NCBI RefSeq assembly: GCF_004331465.1
Contig: NZ_SJKB01000006.1
Coordinates: 372,001 to 436,000 of the forward strand
DNA: 64,000 bases
Source: Kribbella pittospori
GTDB lineage: Bacteria > Actinomycetota > Actinomycetes > Propionibacteriales > Kribbellaceae
Reading direction: 5' to 3'
In this document: positions 49,084 to 57,489 of the stretch, piece after piece
Layout: each line of letters begins with the position of its first letter
Position numbering within the stretch: position 1 is the stretch's first letter
Notes under the pieces: model-generated
The model's database searches: none
Seen by the model: the letters and a program-made list of their open reading frames with translations, nothing else
Told to the model about the DNA's origin: nothing
Made by a program: the position numbers and the translations under genes

Positions 49084-49836
49084 ATGAGTTACAAGGGCAA
49101 ATTCCGCGTCTGGCGCGGGGACTCCGACGGCGGTGAGCTGAAGGACTACGAGGTCGAGGTGAACGAGGGCGAGGTCGTCCTCGACGTCATCCACCGGCTG
49201 CAGGCGACCCAGACGCCGGACATGGCGGTCCGGTGGAACTGCAAGGCCGGCAAGTGCGGCTCCTGCAGCGCCGAGATCAACGGCATGCCGAAGCTGATGT
49301 GCATGTGCCGGATGAACACGTTCGCCGAGGACGAGGTCGTCACGGTGACGCCGATGCGCACCTTCCCGGTGATCCGCGACCTGGTCACGGACGTGTCGTT
49401 CAACTACCAGAAGGCCCGGGAGATCCCGGCCTTCAAGCCGCCGGCGGACGTGAAGCCGGGCGACTACCGGATGCAGCAGGTCGATGTGGAGCGCTCGCAG
49501 GAGTTCCGCAAGTGCATCGAGTGCTTCCTGTGCCAGGACACCTGTCACGTGATCCGCGACCACGAGGAGAACAAGGAGAGCTTCTCCGGGCCGCGGTTCC
49601 TGATGCGGATCGCCGAACTGGACATGCACCCGCTCGACGCCGCCGACCGGCAGCACGCGGCCCAGGAGCAGCACGGCCTGGGCTTCTGCAACATCACCAA
49701 GTGCTGCACCGAGGTGTGCCCCGAGCACATCAAGATCACCGACAACGCGCTGATCCCGATGAAGGAGCGCGTCGCCGACCGCAAGTACGACCCGATCGTC
49801 TGGCTCGGCAACAAAATCCGCCGCCGCCCGGCCTGA
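49084..49836 (+). CDS. sdhB: Succinate dehydrogenase iron-sulfur subunit
   Basis: Fe-S subunit of 250 residues. The N-terminal plant-type ferredoxin domain carries the [2Fe-2S] ligands in CKAGKCGSCSAEINGMPKLM followed by CMC; the C-terminal domain carries CIECFLCQDTC and CNITKCCTEVCPEHIKI for the other clusters. Start ATG at 49084 follows the GAGGAC ribosome site supplied by the intercistronic element. Length equals the Sdh1 (Rv0247c) type. A strong terminator follows. Confidence 0.96.
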   Translation: MSYKGKFRVWRGDSDGGELKDYEVEVNEGEVVLDVIHRLQATQTPDMAVRWNCKAGKCGSCSAEINGMPKLMCMCRMNTFAEDEVVTVTPMRTFPVIRDLVTDVSFNYQKAREIPAFKPPADVKPGDYRMQQVDVERSQEFRKCIECFLCQDTCHVIRDHEENKESFSGPRFLMRIAELDMHPLDAADRQHAAQEQHGLGFCNITKCCTEVCPEHIKITDNALIPMKERVADRKYDPIVWLGNKIRRRPA

Positions 49837-49844
49837 CAATCCCC

Positions 49845-49878
49845 CGAGAGCCCCCGGCCCACCAGCCGGGGGCTCTCG
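49845..49878 (+). terminator. Terminator of the sdh operon
   Basis: CGAGAGCCCCCGGC (49845-49858) and GCCGGGGGCTCTCG (49865-49878) are exact reverse complements with a CCACCA loop, followed by TCTTGTCC. It begins eight bases past the sdhB stop. Confidence 0.85.
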
Positions 49879-49902
49879 TCTTGTCCCCACCCCGTCTGCC
49901 TG

Positions 49903-49978
49903 GCTGACCCAGGAGACGGTGGGTTGGCCCCCCGGAATCGCGATGGCCAACCCACCACCGGGGAGGTCAGCCCACCGG
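49903..49978 (+). repeat. Palindromic intergenic repeat, copy C
   Basis: GGCTGACCCA, six bases, GGTGGGTTGGCC, CGGAATC, GGCCAACCCACC and GGTCAGCCCACC in order. The first part, including the 16-base spacing from GGCTGACCCA to GGTGGGTTGGCC, matches copy A read on its minus strand (5792-5733 and its flank). It lies between the sdh terminator and the ABC1 kinase gene. Confidence 0.8.
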
Positions 49979-50054
49979 ATGGGGGGCCGGTCAGGGCGAC
50001 GGTCGCTCGTGTGGGGGAGTTGGGTGGGCCTGTTGAGCCCCTAGGGTGCCTGGC

Positions 50055-52037
50055 ATGGACGTGGTGATCTTCGGCCTGATCAGCATCGGCATCTTCATGG
50101 CGATCTTCGTGCCGGTGTCGCAGCGGCTGCTCGGGGTGCGGTTCGGGCTGGTGCGGATGGTGATCGGCGCCGCGCTCACGCTCGCCGTCTTCAGCCCGCT
50201 GATGAACGCGCTCGCCGGCCCGCCGCCCGTCGACATCTCGACCGGCGCAGCGATGTCCTTCCTCGCCCTCACCGCGGTCTGCTCCGTCCTCAGCGGCCTG
50301 GTCTTCCTGGTGTTGTCCGAGGCTCTGGTGCCGACCGGGTCGTTGCCCCGGGCCCGGGATCTGCGGCGTGATCTGGCCGGCCGGGTCGCCCGGACCCGGC
50401 GCTACCTGCAGATCCTCCGGATTGCGGTCCGGCATGGCCTCGGACCGTACCTGCGTGGCCGGCGCCGCCCCGGCCGGGAGAACGCCGCCGGCCAAGCTGA
50501 GCTGGCCCGATCGCTGCGACTCGCGCTCGACGAGGCCGGCGTCACCTTCGTCAAGCTCGGCCAGGTGCTGTCCACTCGCAGCGACGTCATCCCGCCGTCG
50601 GTCGCCACCGAGTTGAGTCGTCTGCAGGACCAGGCGTCCCCCACGCCCTGGCCACAGATCGAGCAGGTCATCACCGAAGAGCTCGGCGCCCCACCTCATC
50701 AGGTGTACGCCGACTTCGACACCAAACCACTGGCGGCCGCGTCGGTCGCCCAGGTCCACACCGCCCGGCTGCGCACCCCCGACAGTCCCAGTGTGGTCGT
50801 CAAGGTCCAGCGCCCAGGCATCGCCTCGATCGTCGAGCGGGACCTCGACATCGTCCGCCGGCTGGCCCGGCTGCTCGAGCGGAACACCGACTGGGGCCGG
50901 TCGATGGGCGTCCGCGTCCTCGCCGACGGATTCGCCGAGGCGATGCGCGAGGAGCTCGACTTCACCGTCGAGGCCGGCAACATGACCGCCGTCGCCGCCG
51001 GCCAATCAGTTGCCTCGACCAACGAACTCGTCGTCCCCGAGCTCTACCCGCAGCAGTCGACCCATCGGGTCCTGACCATGCAGCGGCTGGACGGCATCGG
51101 GCTGGGCGGCGCCGCGACGGCGATCGCCGAGCGCGGCCTGGACGCGGCCCGGCTGGGCCGGGTGCTGTTCGACTGCCTGCTCGGCCAGGTCGCGATCGAC
51201 GGGGTCTTCCACGCCGACCCGCACCCGGGCAACTTCCTGCTCCTGACCGACGGCCGGATCGGCATGCTCGACCTCGGCTCGGTCGGCAGGCTGGATCCGG
51301 CGACCCGCGAGGCGCTGCAGCGGTTCCTGCTCGCGATCGACCACGGTGACCCGGTCGCCGCGACCGACGCACTGCTCGAGATCGTCTACCGCCCGGACGT
51401 GATCGACGAGCGCAGCCTCGAGCGCGCCGTCGGCCAGTTCATGACTCGCCACCTCGCCGCCGGGGTGTCGCTCGGACCGGCCATGTTCAACGACCTGTTC
51501 AAGATCATCACCACGCACGAGCTCGGTGTGCCGCCGGAGGTGGCCGCGGTGTTCCGGGCGCTGGCGACGATCGAGGGCACGATCTCGCGGATCTCCCCCG
51601 GCTTCGATCTGGTCGCGGCGTCCCGCCAGTTCGCCGCGGCCCATGTCACCGATCGCCTTGCGCCAGAGGCATTGCGTCGTACGGCGACCGAGGAGCTCGC
51701 CACGTTGCTGCCGATGTTGCGCCGGCTGCCTCGGCGGATCGACCGGATCGCGGCCGCGGCGGAGAGCGGCCGGCTGGGGCTCAACGTGCGGTTGCTGGCC
51801 GATGATCGGGACCGGAGGCATATCACCGGCCTGCTGCATCAGACCCTGCTCGCGATCCTCGGCGCCACGGCGGGCCTGATGGCTGTGCTGCTGCTGGGTA
51901 CGCCGGGCGGGCCGCAGGTGACCACGTCGATGAGCCTGTTCCAGCTGTTCGGCTACAACCTGCTGGTGATCTGCGCGGTGCTCGTACTGCGCGTCCTCGT
52001 GCTGGTCTTCCGGCTCCCGGACGGCCGCCGTACCTGA
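50055..52037 (+). CDS. ABC1/UbiB-family kinase-like membrane protein
   Basis: Protein of 660 residues. Three N-terminal helices (VVIFGLISIGIFMAIFVPV and two more) precede the ABC1 domain: FVKLGQVLSTRSDVIPP (the KxGQ motif), AAASVAQVHTARL (Ala-rich loop replacing the usual P-loop), HADPHPGNFLLL (catalytic loop) and MLDLGSVGRL (metal site). Two helices end the protein. Family members are atypical ATPases linked to quinone or lipid metabolism; the neighbouring sdh genes use menaquinone, but a link is only suggestive. ATG at 50055 has AGGG upstream; a GTG at 50046 is possible. Confidence 0.92.
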   Translation: MDVVIFGLISIGIFMAIFVPVSQRLLGVRFGLVRMVIGAALTLAVFSPLMNALAGPPPVDISTGAAMSFLALTAVCSVLSGLVFLVLSEALVPTGSLPRARDLRRDLAGRVARTRRYLQILRIAVRHGLGPYLRGRRRPGRENAAGQAELARSLRLALDEAGVTFVKLGQVLSTRSDVIPPSVATELSRLQDQASPTPWPQIEQVITEELGAPPHQVYADFDTKPLAAASVAQVHTARLRTPDSPSVVVKVQRPGIASIVERDLDIVRRLARLLERNTDWGRSMGVRVLADGFAEAMREELDFTVEAGNMTAVAAGQSVASTNELVVPELYPQQSTHRVLTMQRLDGIGLGGAATAIAERGLDAARLGRVLFDCLLGQVAIDGVFHADPHPGNFLLLTDGRIGMLDLGSVGRLDPATREALQRFLLAIDHGDPVAATDALLEIVYRPDVIDERSLERAVGQFMTRHLAAGVSLGPAMFNDLFKIITTHELGVPPEVAAVFRALATIEGTISRISPGFDLVAASRQFAAAHVTDRLAPEALRRTATEELATLLPMLRRLPRRIDRIAAAAESGRLGLNVRLLADDRDRRHITGLLHQTLLAILGATAGLMAVLLLGTPGGPQVTTSMSLFQLFGYNLLVICAVLVLRVLVLVFRLPDGRRT

Positions 52038-52081
52038 ATCCGCTTGACCTCAAGTGCACTTGACCCTTAACCATTGCGGTC

Positions 52082-53506
52082 ATGACTGCGACCGCCTCCA
52101 CCGGCAGTGACCCCGTGACTCGTGAGCGCCTGTTCAGCGGGCGGCACCTGCCGCTCGTGCTGGGCGTGATCGGACTCGTCACCCTCGGCGCGTTCGAGAA
52201 CCGCGCGGTCGGTACGGCGTTGCCCACGATGGTCCGGGAGTTCAACGCACTCGGCAGCTTCGGACTGGCGAACGCCGCCCCGAACGCGAGCTACCTGATC
52301 TCGCTCGCCGTCGCCGGGCTGTGGTCCGACCGGCGTGGGCCGATCCCGACGCTGCGCACCGGTGCGATCGCCTTCACGCTTGCGCAGTTGCTCGTCGGGA
52401 CCGCGGTGGGAATGCCGATGATCGTCGCCGGACGCCTGCTCAGCGGCTTCGCCGAGGGACTGCTGGATGTCTCGCTGATGGTGCTGGTCGCCCGCGCGCT
52501 GCCCGCCGTACTCCGGCCGAAGATGTTCGCGCTGTTCGCCGCGATGTGGATCCTGCCGTCGGTGGTCGGCCCGCTGCTGACCGGTCTGGTGACCGAGCAG
52601 TTCGGGTGGCGGTGGGTATTCCTGGGGGCCGTCGTACTGCTGGTGCCGAGTTGGATGCTGCTTGGTCCTGCCATGCGCCAGTCGCTCCGGACGCCAGCGC
52701 CGGAGCGCAGTGCCGAGGATGCGGCCGAGTTGGAGGCTTGGCGGGCCGCCCTCCCGTGGGCGCTCGCCGCGTCGGGCGCACTGTTCTCGATGACGCTGGC
52801 CGGTGACCACTTGGAGGCGCATCCAGTGATCTGCGGGATCGCGATCCCGGTGGCGCTGGTGGTGCTTGGGCTGGCTGCCGTACGCGTGATGCCGAAGGGG
52901 ACGTTCGTCGTACGGCGAGGCTTCCCGGCAGTGGTCGCGGTCCGCGGACTCGGTGGGGCGGCGTTCGCCGGAGTCGGCGCGTATCTGCCGCTGCTGCTCA
53001 CCTTGCAGCACGACTTCAGCCCGTCGCGCGCCGGTGTGACGCTGTCGATCACTGGAGTCAGTTGGGCGCTCGGATCATGGCTGCAGGGCAGGGACCACGG
53101 CATCCAGCGGGTGAACGTCCTGCGGGCCGGCCTCGCGTTCATGACGGCCGGACTGCTGATCACGTCTCTGCTGGCCTGGACCGACGCGACACCCTGGATC
53201 GGCCTGGTCGGCTGGACGGCGGCCGGGATCGGGATGGGCCTGAGTACGTCGAGCCTGTCGGTGCTCACCTTGGACCTGTCGGATGAGAACAACTCCGGCC
53301 GCAACAGCAGCGCCGCCCAGATGGCCAGCACGATGAGCATCGCGACCGGCCTGGCCGCCAGCGGCACCCTGCTCGCCCTGAACTCCGCCGACCCGCAGCC
53401 CTGGGTCTTCGGCGCCATCATCACCGCCGGCGCCGTCCTCGCCCTACTGGGCCTCTGCGCCGCCGGCCGGGTCCGCCACGAGACGACCCGGAAGGACCCT
53501 GTCTGA
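52082..53506 (+). CDS. MFS transporter
   Basis: Membrane transporter of 474 residues with about 14 helices. Seen: VIGLVTLGAFENRAVGTALP in helix 1, LWSDRRGPIPTLRTGA (motif A variant), GRLLSGFAEGLLDVSLMVLV (motif B region) and PSVVGPLLTGLVTEQFGWRW (motif C). The helix 1 sequence with Glu in place of the usual Asp is unlike standard EmrB proteins. The TetR regulator immediately downstream (32 bp) probably controls it or is co-expressed with it. Confidence 0.9.
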   Translation: MTATASTGSDPVTRERLFSGRHLPLVLGVIGLVTLGAFENRAVGTALPTMVREFNALGSFGLANAAPNASYLISLAVAGLWSDRRGPIPTLRTGAIAFTLAQLLVGTAVGMPMIVAGRLLSGFAEGLLDVSLMVLVARALPAVLRPKMFALFAAMWILPSVVGPLLTGLVTEQFGWRWVFLGAVVLLVPSWMLLGPAMRQSLRTPAPERSAEDAAELEAWRAALPWALAASGALFSMTLAGDHLEAHPVICGIAIPVALVVLGLAAVRVMPKGTFVVRRGFPAVVAVRGLGGAAFAGVGAYLPLLLTLQHDFSPSRAGVTLSITGVSWALGSWLQGRDHGIQRVNVLRAGLAFMTAGLLITSLLAWTDATPWIGLVGWTAAGIGMGLSTSSLSVLTLDLSDENNSGRNSSAAQMASTMSIATGLAASGTLLALNSADPQPWVFGAIITAGAVLALLGLCAAGRVRHETTRKDPV

Positions 53507-53507
53507 A

Positions 53508-53555
53508 CCGTTTGCTCGGATGAGCTAATCTTTGCTTATGCGAACAAAACGGACG
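53508..53555 (+). promoter_or_regulatory. Inverted repeat over the TetR start; possible leaderless promoter
   Basis: CCGTTTGCTCGGATGAGC and GCTTATGCGAACAAAACGG (reverse complement CCGTTTTGTTCGCATAAGC) form an imperfect inverted repeat containing the ATG at 53538. TAATCT (53526-53531) lies six bases before that ATG, the right place for a -10 box of a leaderless transcript. An autoregulatory operator is inferred. Confidence 0.45.
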
Positions 53556-54113
53556 CTGACGGAGGAGGCCCGTCGGGCGCAGATCGTCGCGGCCGCGATC
53601 GAGGTGATCGCGGACAGTGGGGCGCAGGCGAGCTTCAAGGTGATCGCCGACCGGGCCGGGCTGAGCAGTACGGGCCTGATCTCCTACCATTTCGCGAACC
53701 GGCAGGACCTGATCGAGGAGGTAGGCCGGCAGATCCTCGAGACCTTCGGCGCGTTCGTGCTCGAGCGCACCGACGGCGTCGACGCGCCGGCCGAGGTCCT
53801 GCACGCCTTCGTCGCGGCGAACATCGCGTTCCTGCGCACCCACCGGGCGCACGCGGCAGCCCTGCTGCGGATCAAGCAGGACGTCGCGTCCGCCGCGCTC
53901 GCGCTGTCCGATCAGTCCCAGTTGGCCGACGTACTGCGTCGTGGCCAGGCCAGCGGCGCGTTCGGGGAGTTCGACGCACACCTCGTCGCCGTGTTCGTCC
54001 TGTCCGTCCGGGACGGCATCATCCGCCAGCTCGAACTCGAACCGGGTCTCGATCTGGACGCGGCCGCGCGGGAGTTCGCCCGGCTCGTCGACCTCACCAC
54101 CAGCAAGGGCTGA
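53538..54113 (+). CDS. TetR-family transcriptional regulator
   Basis: Repressor of 191 residues. The N-terminal helix-turn-helix is EEARRAQIVAAAIEVIADSG, ASFKVIADRAGLSSTGLISY, HFANRQDLIEEVGRQ, the standard TetR order. The C-terminal ligand domain (about 55-191) is undiagnostic. It follows the MFS gene by 31 bp on the same strand and overlaps an inverted repeat with its own start. Probably senses the substrate of that transporter. Confidence 0.93.
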   Translation: MRTKRTLTEEARRAQIVAAAIEVIADSGAQASFKVIADRAGLSSTGLISYHFANRQDLIEEVGRQILETFGAFVLERTDGVDAPAEVLHAFVAANIAFLRTHRAHAAALLRIKQDVASAALALSDQSQLADVLRRGQASGAFGEFDAHLVAVFVLSVRDGIIRQLELEPGLDLDAAAREFARLVDLTTSKG

Positions 54114-54195
54114 GCTGCGCCTTCGCGCGATCGCGCTCGCCCTGACCATCGGCACGGCACTAGTTGCCTGCAGCAAGGATGTGACCCGCAAGTGA
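54114..54195 (+). other. Out-of-frame lipoprotein signal remnant before the carboxylesterase
   Basis: In the frame ending at the TGA of 54193-54195 the sequence reads LRLRAIALALTIGTALVACS, a basic start, hydrophobic core and VAC lipobox, then KDVTRK-stop. No start codon in this frame is convincing. The carboxylesterase begins at the GTG at 54192 in another frame. A one-base indel would join the two, so the esterase gene may have lost its export signal (or the window carries a sequencing error here). Confidence 0.55.
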
Positions 54196-55697
54196 CCACA
54201 CCGGGACCAGTCGTCCACACCGACATCGGCGATGTCCGCGGCACGGTCCACCCCGACCGCCGCGTGTTCCAGGGCATCCCGTACGCCGCTCCACCGGTCG
54301 GCGCACTTCGTTGGGCGCCACCGCGGTCCGCGCAACCGTGGACCGGCGAACGCGACGCCACCGAACCCGGCAGCCCGTGCCCGCAGCTCAAGAACGCGAT
54401 CGCCGACTTGTCCGGCACCGACGAGGACTGCCTGTTCCTCAACGTCACCACCCCGGCGACCGCCTCACCCCAACAGCGCAGGCCCGTCATGGTGTGGATC
54501 CACGGCGACGGCGCGATCGGCTCCGGCGACCAGTTCGACCCGGCCCGGCTGGCGGTGGACGGCGACGTCGTCGTCATCACGTTCAACTTCCGCCTCGGTG
54601 TCTTCGGAGCCTTTGCGCATCCCGAGCTGAAGGACTCCGGCACGATCGGCCTGCAGGACCAACGCGCCGTCCTGCAGTGGGTGCAGCGCAACGCCGCTGC
54701 CTTCGGTGGCGACCCCGGCAACGTGACCCTGTTCGGCGTCTCGTACGGCGCCACCTCGACCAGCGCACACCTGATGTCGAAGCCGTCGCACGGCCTGTTC
54801 CACCAGGTGATCATGCAGAGCGGGTTCACCCTGATGGACATGCCCGCCGGCGTCGTCTACCCGGGGATTCCAGCTCTGCCCTGGTACGGCTGGACCACCA
54901 CCGAAGCCGCCCAACTGCAGGGCACCGCACTGGCACAGCAACTCGGCTGCAACGATCTCGCCTGTCTGCGCAAGGTCCCGGTCGCCAAGCTGCTCGACGT
55001 ACCGCAGGTGATGAACATCTTCCAGCCGTACGCGCTCGGCAACGATCAGCTGCCCGCTGATCCGGCGAAGGCGCTCGAGGCAGGTGAGTTCGCCGACGTA
55101 CCGGTGCTGTCGGGAACGACGCGGGACGAGCACACCACCTTTGTCGCATTCTTCCGTGAGCTGGCCGGCAGCCCGGTGACCGCGAAGGACTACCCCGAAC
55201 TGCTCCGCACCGCGTTCGGCGACCAGGCGGGGACGATCGAGGCGGAATACCCGTTGGAGGACTACGCGACGCCCGCGGTCGCCTGGGCGGCGGTGGTCAC
55301 CGACCGGATGTGGGCGCAGGCGCAGCTCCGGCAGAATCAGTTACTGTCGGCAAAGAACCCGGTGTGGTTCTACGAGTTCGCGGACCGGAACGCGCCGCTG
55401 GACATTCCGTTCCCGAGGGGTTTCCAGGCCGGGGCCTGGCACGCGGGCGACGTGCAATACCTGTTCCGCACCGAGAAGGGCGAGCAGCAGATGACCGACG
55501 ATCAGCGGGCGCTGTCGGACACGATGATCCGCTACTGGACCACCTTCGCCCACAACGGCGACCCCAACGGGCCGGGACTGCCCCAGTGGTCCCGGTTCAC
55601 CAGCCCTGCCACGGTCCAATCACTGGCGCCGAACGCGATCGGGCCGGTCGACTACGAACAGGAGCACCGCCTCGCCTTCTGGAAGGCGCTGCGCTGA
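54192..55697 (+). CDS. Type B carboxylesterase/lipase
   Basis: Serine hydrolase of 501 residues. Seen: VFQGIPYAAPPVGALRW at the N-terminus, EDCLFLNVTTP (family signature 2), WIHGDGAIGSG in the oxyanion region, and the nucleophile signature FGGDPGNVTLFGVSYGATS with Ser184. The usual GESAGG reads GVSYGA here, keeping G-x-S-x-G but with Tyr after Ser. C-terminal acid and His regions are present. Annotated from the GTG at 54192, which overlaps a stop in the frame of a lipoprotein signal peptide; the natural protein may have been extracellular. Confidence 0.85.
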   Translation: MTTPGPVVHTDIGDVRGTVHPDRRVFQGIPYAAPPVGALRWAPPRSAQPWTGERDATEPGSPCPQLKNAIADLSGTDEDCLFLNVTTPATASPQQRRPVMVWIHGDGAIGSGDQFDPARLAVDGDVVVITFNFRLGVFGAFAHPELKDSGTIGLQDQRAVLQWVQRNAAAFGGDPGNVTLFGVSYGATSTSAHLMSKPSHGLFHQVIMQSGFTLMDMPAGVVYPGIPALPWYGWTTTEAAQLQGTALAQQLGCNDLACLRKVPVAKLLDVPQVMNIFQPYALGNDQLPADPAKALEAGEFADVPVLSGTTRDEHTTFVAFFRELAGSPVTAKDYPELLRTAFGDQAGTIEAEYPLEDYATPAVAWAAVVTDRMWAQAQLRQNQLLSAKNPVWFYEFADRNAPLDIPFPRGFQAGAWHAGDVQYLFRTEKGEQQMTDDQRALSDTMIRYWTTFAHNGDPNGPGLPQWSRFTSPATVQSLAPNAIGPVDYEQEHRLAFWKALR

Positions 55698-55716
55698 ATG
55701 GGTCTAGAGTGACGGC

Positions 55717-56004
55717 ATGGCTGAGCTGCTGACCGACGACCAGATCGACCTCGCGATCCGCGACCACCTGCCGCAGTGGAAGGTCGTGGACAACGAACTG
55801 GTCCGCAGCGTGACGAAGGAAGCGTTCCTGGACGGCATCCGGCTGGTCGCGACGGTCGCGCAGCTGGCCGAGTCGATGAACCACCACCCGGACATCGACA
55901 TCCGCTACACCACCGTCACCTTCCGGGTCAGCAGCCACGAGGCCGGCGGCATCACCGAGGACGACCTGGTGCTGGCCCGGCACATCGACACCGCGGCGGG
56001 CTGA
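55717..56004 (+). CDS. Pterin-4a-carbinolamine dehydratase
   Basis: Protein of 95 residues, complete and of normal family length. The active-site motif is SMNHHPDIDI, with LPQWKVVDNELVRSVTKEAF before it and VTFRVSSHEAGGITEDDLVL after it. The enzyme dehydrates 4a-hydroxytetrahydropterin; in bacteria without aromatic amino acid hydroxylases its role is unclear. ATG at 55717, 20 bp after the esterase stop. Confidence 0.95.
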   Translation: MAELLTDDQIDLAIRDHLPQWKVVDNELVRSVTKEAFLDGIRLVATVAQLAESMNHHPDIDIRYTTVTFRVSSHEAGGITEDDLVLARHIDTAAG

Positions 56005-56013
56005 CCGCTTTAC

Positions 56014-56233
56014 CTCATGGCTGGTCCTGGAACCACCTCAGCACGTGCGACGTCCAGCCGGGTCCGGGCGACACGGCGTACATCTACAACGTGAACGACC
56101 AGCCGGGTGAAAGGCAGCGCGTACTACCGGCGAGCTGTCCAAACAGCACAACCGCAACGACGGCATCCCGTCGGTGGCCTTCAACCCGTCCGACCCGAAC
56201 ATCCTCTATCTCGGGCTGGCGGAAGAGCGCTGA
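56014..56233 (+). pseudogene. Decayed end of a secreted or beta-propeller-type gene
   Basis: Two protein-like stretches lie in different frames with no start: PHGWSWNHLSTCDVQPGPGD continuing TAYIYNVNDQPGE (56033-56112), then ELSKQHNRNDGIPSVAFNPS followed by DPNILYLGLAEER-stop (56132-56233). The second resembles the last blade of a propeller repeat. The break between them and the absence of a start suggest a truncated gene. It overlaps the convergent VOC gene by 28 bp. Confidence 0.5.
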
Positions 56234-56571
56234 CGCAGGCCGATCAGGACGCCCTCGGTGTCGCGCAGGTAGCAGAGCCGGCCGACACCGGGCAGTTCCT
56301 GGATCTCGCCTTCCTGGCTGCCGCCCGCGCCTCGGGCGGCGTCCAGTGTCGCCTCGAGATCGTCGACCTCGATCCACGCGATCGTGGGCTGCTGCTGGTA
56401 GCGGCTGCTCATGATCGCGCCGTCGATCCCCTCTCCGGCGCCGGTCTGCGCAAGCAGGTAGCCCTCGGGCACCGGCGCCGGCGTCACCTGCCAGTCGAAG
56501 ACCTTGGTGTAGAACTCGGCGGCCCGGTCGTGGTCGGTGGCGACGAGTTCGACGTGGACGATGCGTCCCAT
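56206..56571 (-). CDS. VOC-family (glyoxalase/bleomycin resistance-like) protein
   Basis: Single-domain protein of 121 residues. MGRIVHVELVATDHDRAAEF with FYTKVFDWQV is the typical VOC start with a metal-type His; PTIAWIEVDDLEATLDAARG follows and the C-terminus is RLCYLRDTEGVLIGLRQ. ATG at 56571 has AAAGGA seven bases upstream; the frame is open to 56646. Its stop lies inside the decayed gene end. It is 34 bp past the AraC regulator, which may control it. Confidence 0.88.
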   Translation of the reverse strand: MGRIVHVELVATDHDRAAEFYTKVFDWQVTPAPVPEGYLLAQTGAGEGIDGAIMSSRYQQQPTIAWIEVDDLEATLDAARGAGGSQEGEIQELPGVGRLCYLRDTEGVLIGLRQRSSASPR

Positions 56572-56605
56572 GGCGGATCCTTTCCAGTGGGTTCCGATCC
56601 GATCC

Positions 56606-57439
56606 TCACCTGCCGGGCCGGGTGCCGTCTTGGACGGAACTTCCATGCATCAGCGCGGCGATCCCGTTCTGCACCGCGCGGAACGAGGTCGCGCTGACGC
56701 CCGTGTACCGCTTGAAGTCGCGAGCCGCGTGCGCCTGGTCGTAGTACCCGTGCAGCGCCGAGAGCGTTGCGGCCGCGTCTCCCCCGATCAGTCCGCCGGC
56801 GAAGTGGTAGTACCGGATGATCTCGGCGTACTGCTTCGGCCCGATCCCCAGGCTGCGCGTGAACACCCGATAGAGCGTGCTGTACGACGTACCGGTAGCA
56901 GCAGCGACGTCGGCGACGGTCGTCCGACCATGAGCCTCGTCGATCACCCGGAGTGCCGCCTCAACCAGCGGCAGCGAAGGCACCTCGGTCAGCCGAGGCT
57001 TCAGGAAGGCAGTCAGCCGGTCCGCGCGGGACGGGCCGAACGGCTCCCCGCGCAGCTCCTCGACCAGGGCGGCCGTCGTACCGTCGCCGACCCAGTCGGA
57101 GAACTGCAGTACGTCGTCAACCAGCCGGTCGTCACGACCGAGCGCAGCCATCCCCCACGGCTTGAACTCCACGCCGGCGTAGCTCGACGTACCGGTCTGG
57201 CCGATGACCTGCGGGCGGGTCATGATCCCGAACACCGACGCGGTGTTGGGCCACTCGGTGAGCGTGAGCGGGTCATGCCGGGTCCCTGGCTCGGCGAGGG
57301 CGATTGCGAGGCCGGGACGGCCGTTCGGGATCAGGATGTCCTGCCGCAGCGAGGCCAGCGGCGGCGACTCGACCAGCCAGATGTGCTCGACCAGCTCCCG
57401 CAGCTCCTCCGGCGGTGCGAACCGCTGATAGGTGACCAC
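56606..57439 (-). CDS. AraC-family transcriptional regulator
   Basis: Regulator of 277 residues. The C-terminal AraC DNA-binding domain is clear (TTVADVAAATGTSYSTLYRV, then FTRSLGIGPKQYAEIIRYYH, AGGLIGGDAAATLSALHGYY, DQAHAARDFKRYTGVSATSF). The N-terminal 150 residues resemble the DUF6597-type sensor (PPEELRELVEHIWLVESPPL, then IPNGRPGLAIAL). Ligand unknown. Divergent from the acyltransferase-like gene at 57490, and upstream of the VOC gene in the same direction. Confidence 0.9.
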   Translation of the reverse strand: MVTYQRFAPPEELRELVEHIWLVESPPLASLRQDILIPNGRPGLAIALAEPGTRHDPLTLTEWPNTASVFGIMTRPQVIGQTGTSSYAGVEFKPWGMAALGRDDRLVDDVLQFSDWVGDGTTAALVEELRGEPFGPSRADRLTAFLKPRLTEVPSLPLVEAALRVIDEAHGRTTVADVAAATGTSYSTLYRVFTRSLGIGPKQYAEIIRYYHFAGGLIGGDAAATLSALHGYYDQAHAARDFKRYTGVSATSFRAVQNGIAALMHGSSVQDGTRPGR

Positions 57440-57489
57440 GGGTCAGATCGTAAGTCTCTGGCTCCATCGGAATCGGATACGGTTGCCGA

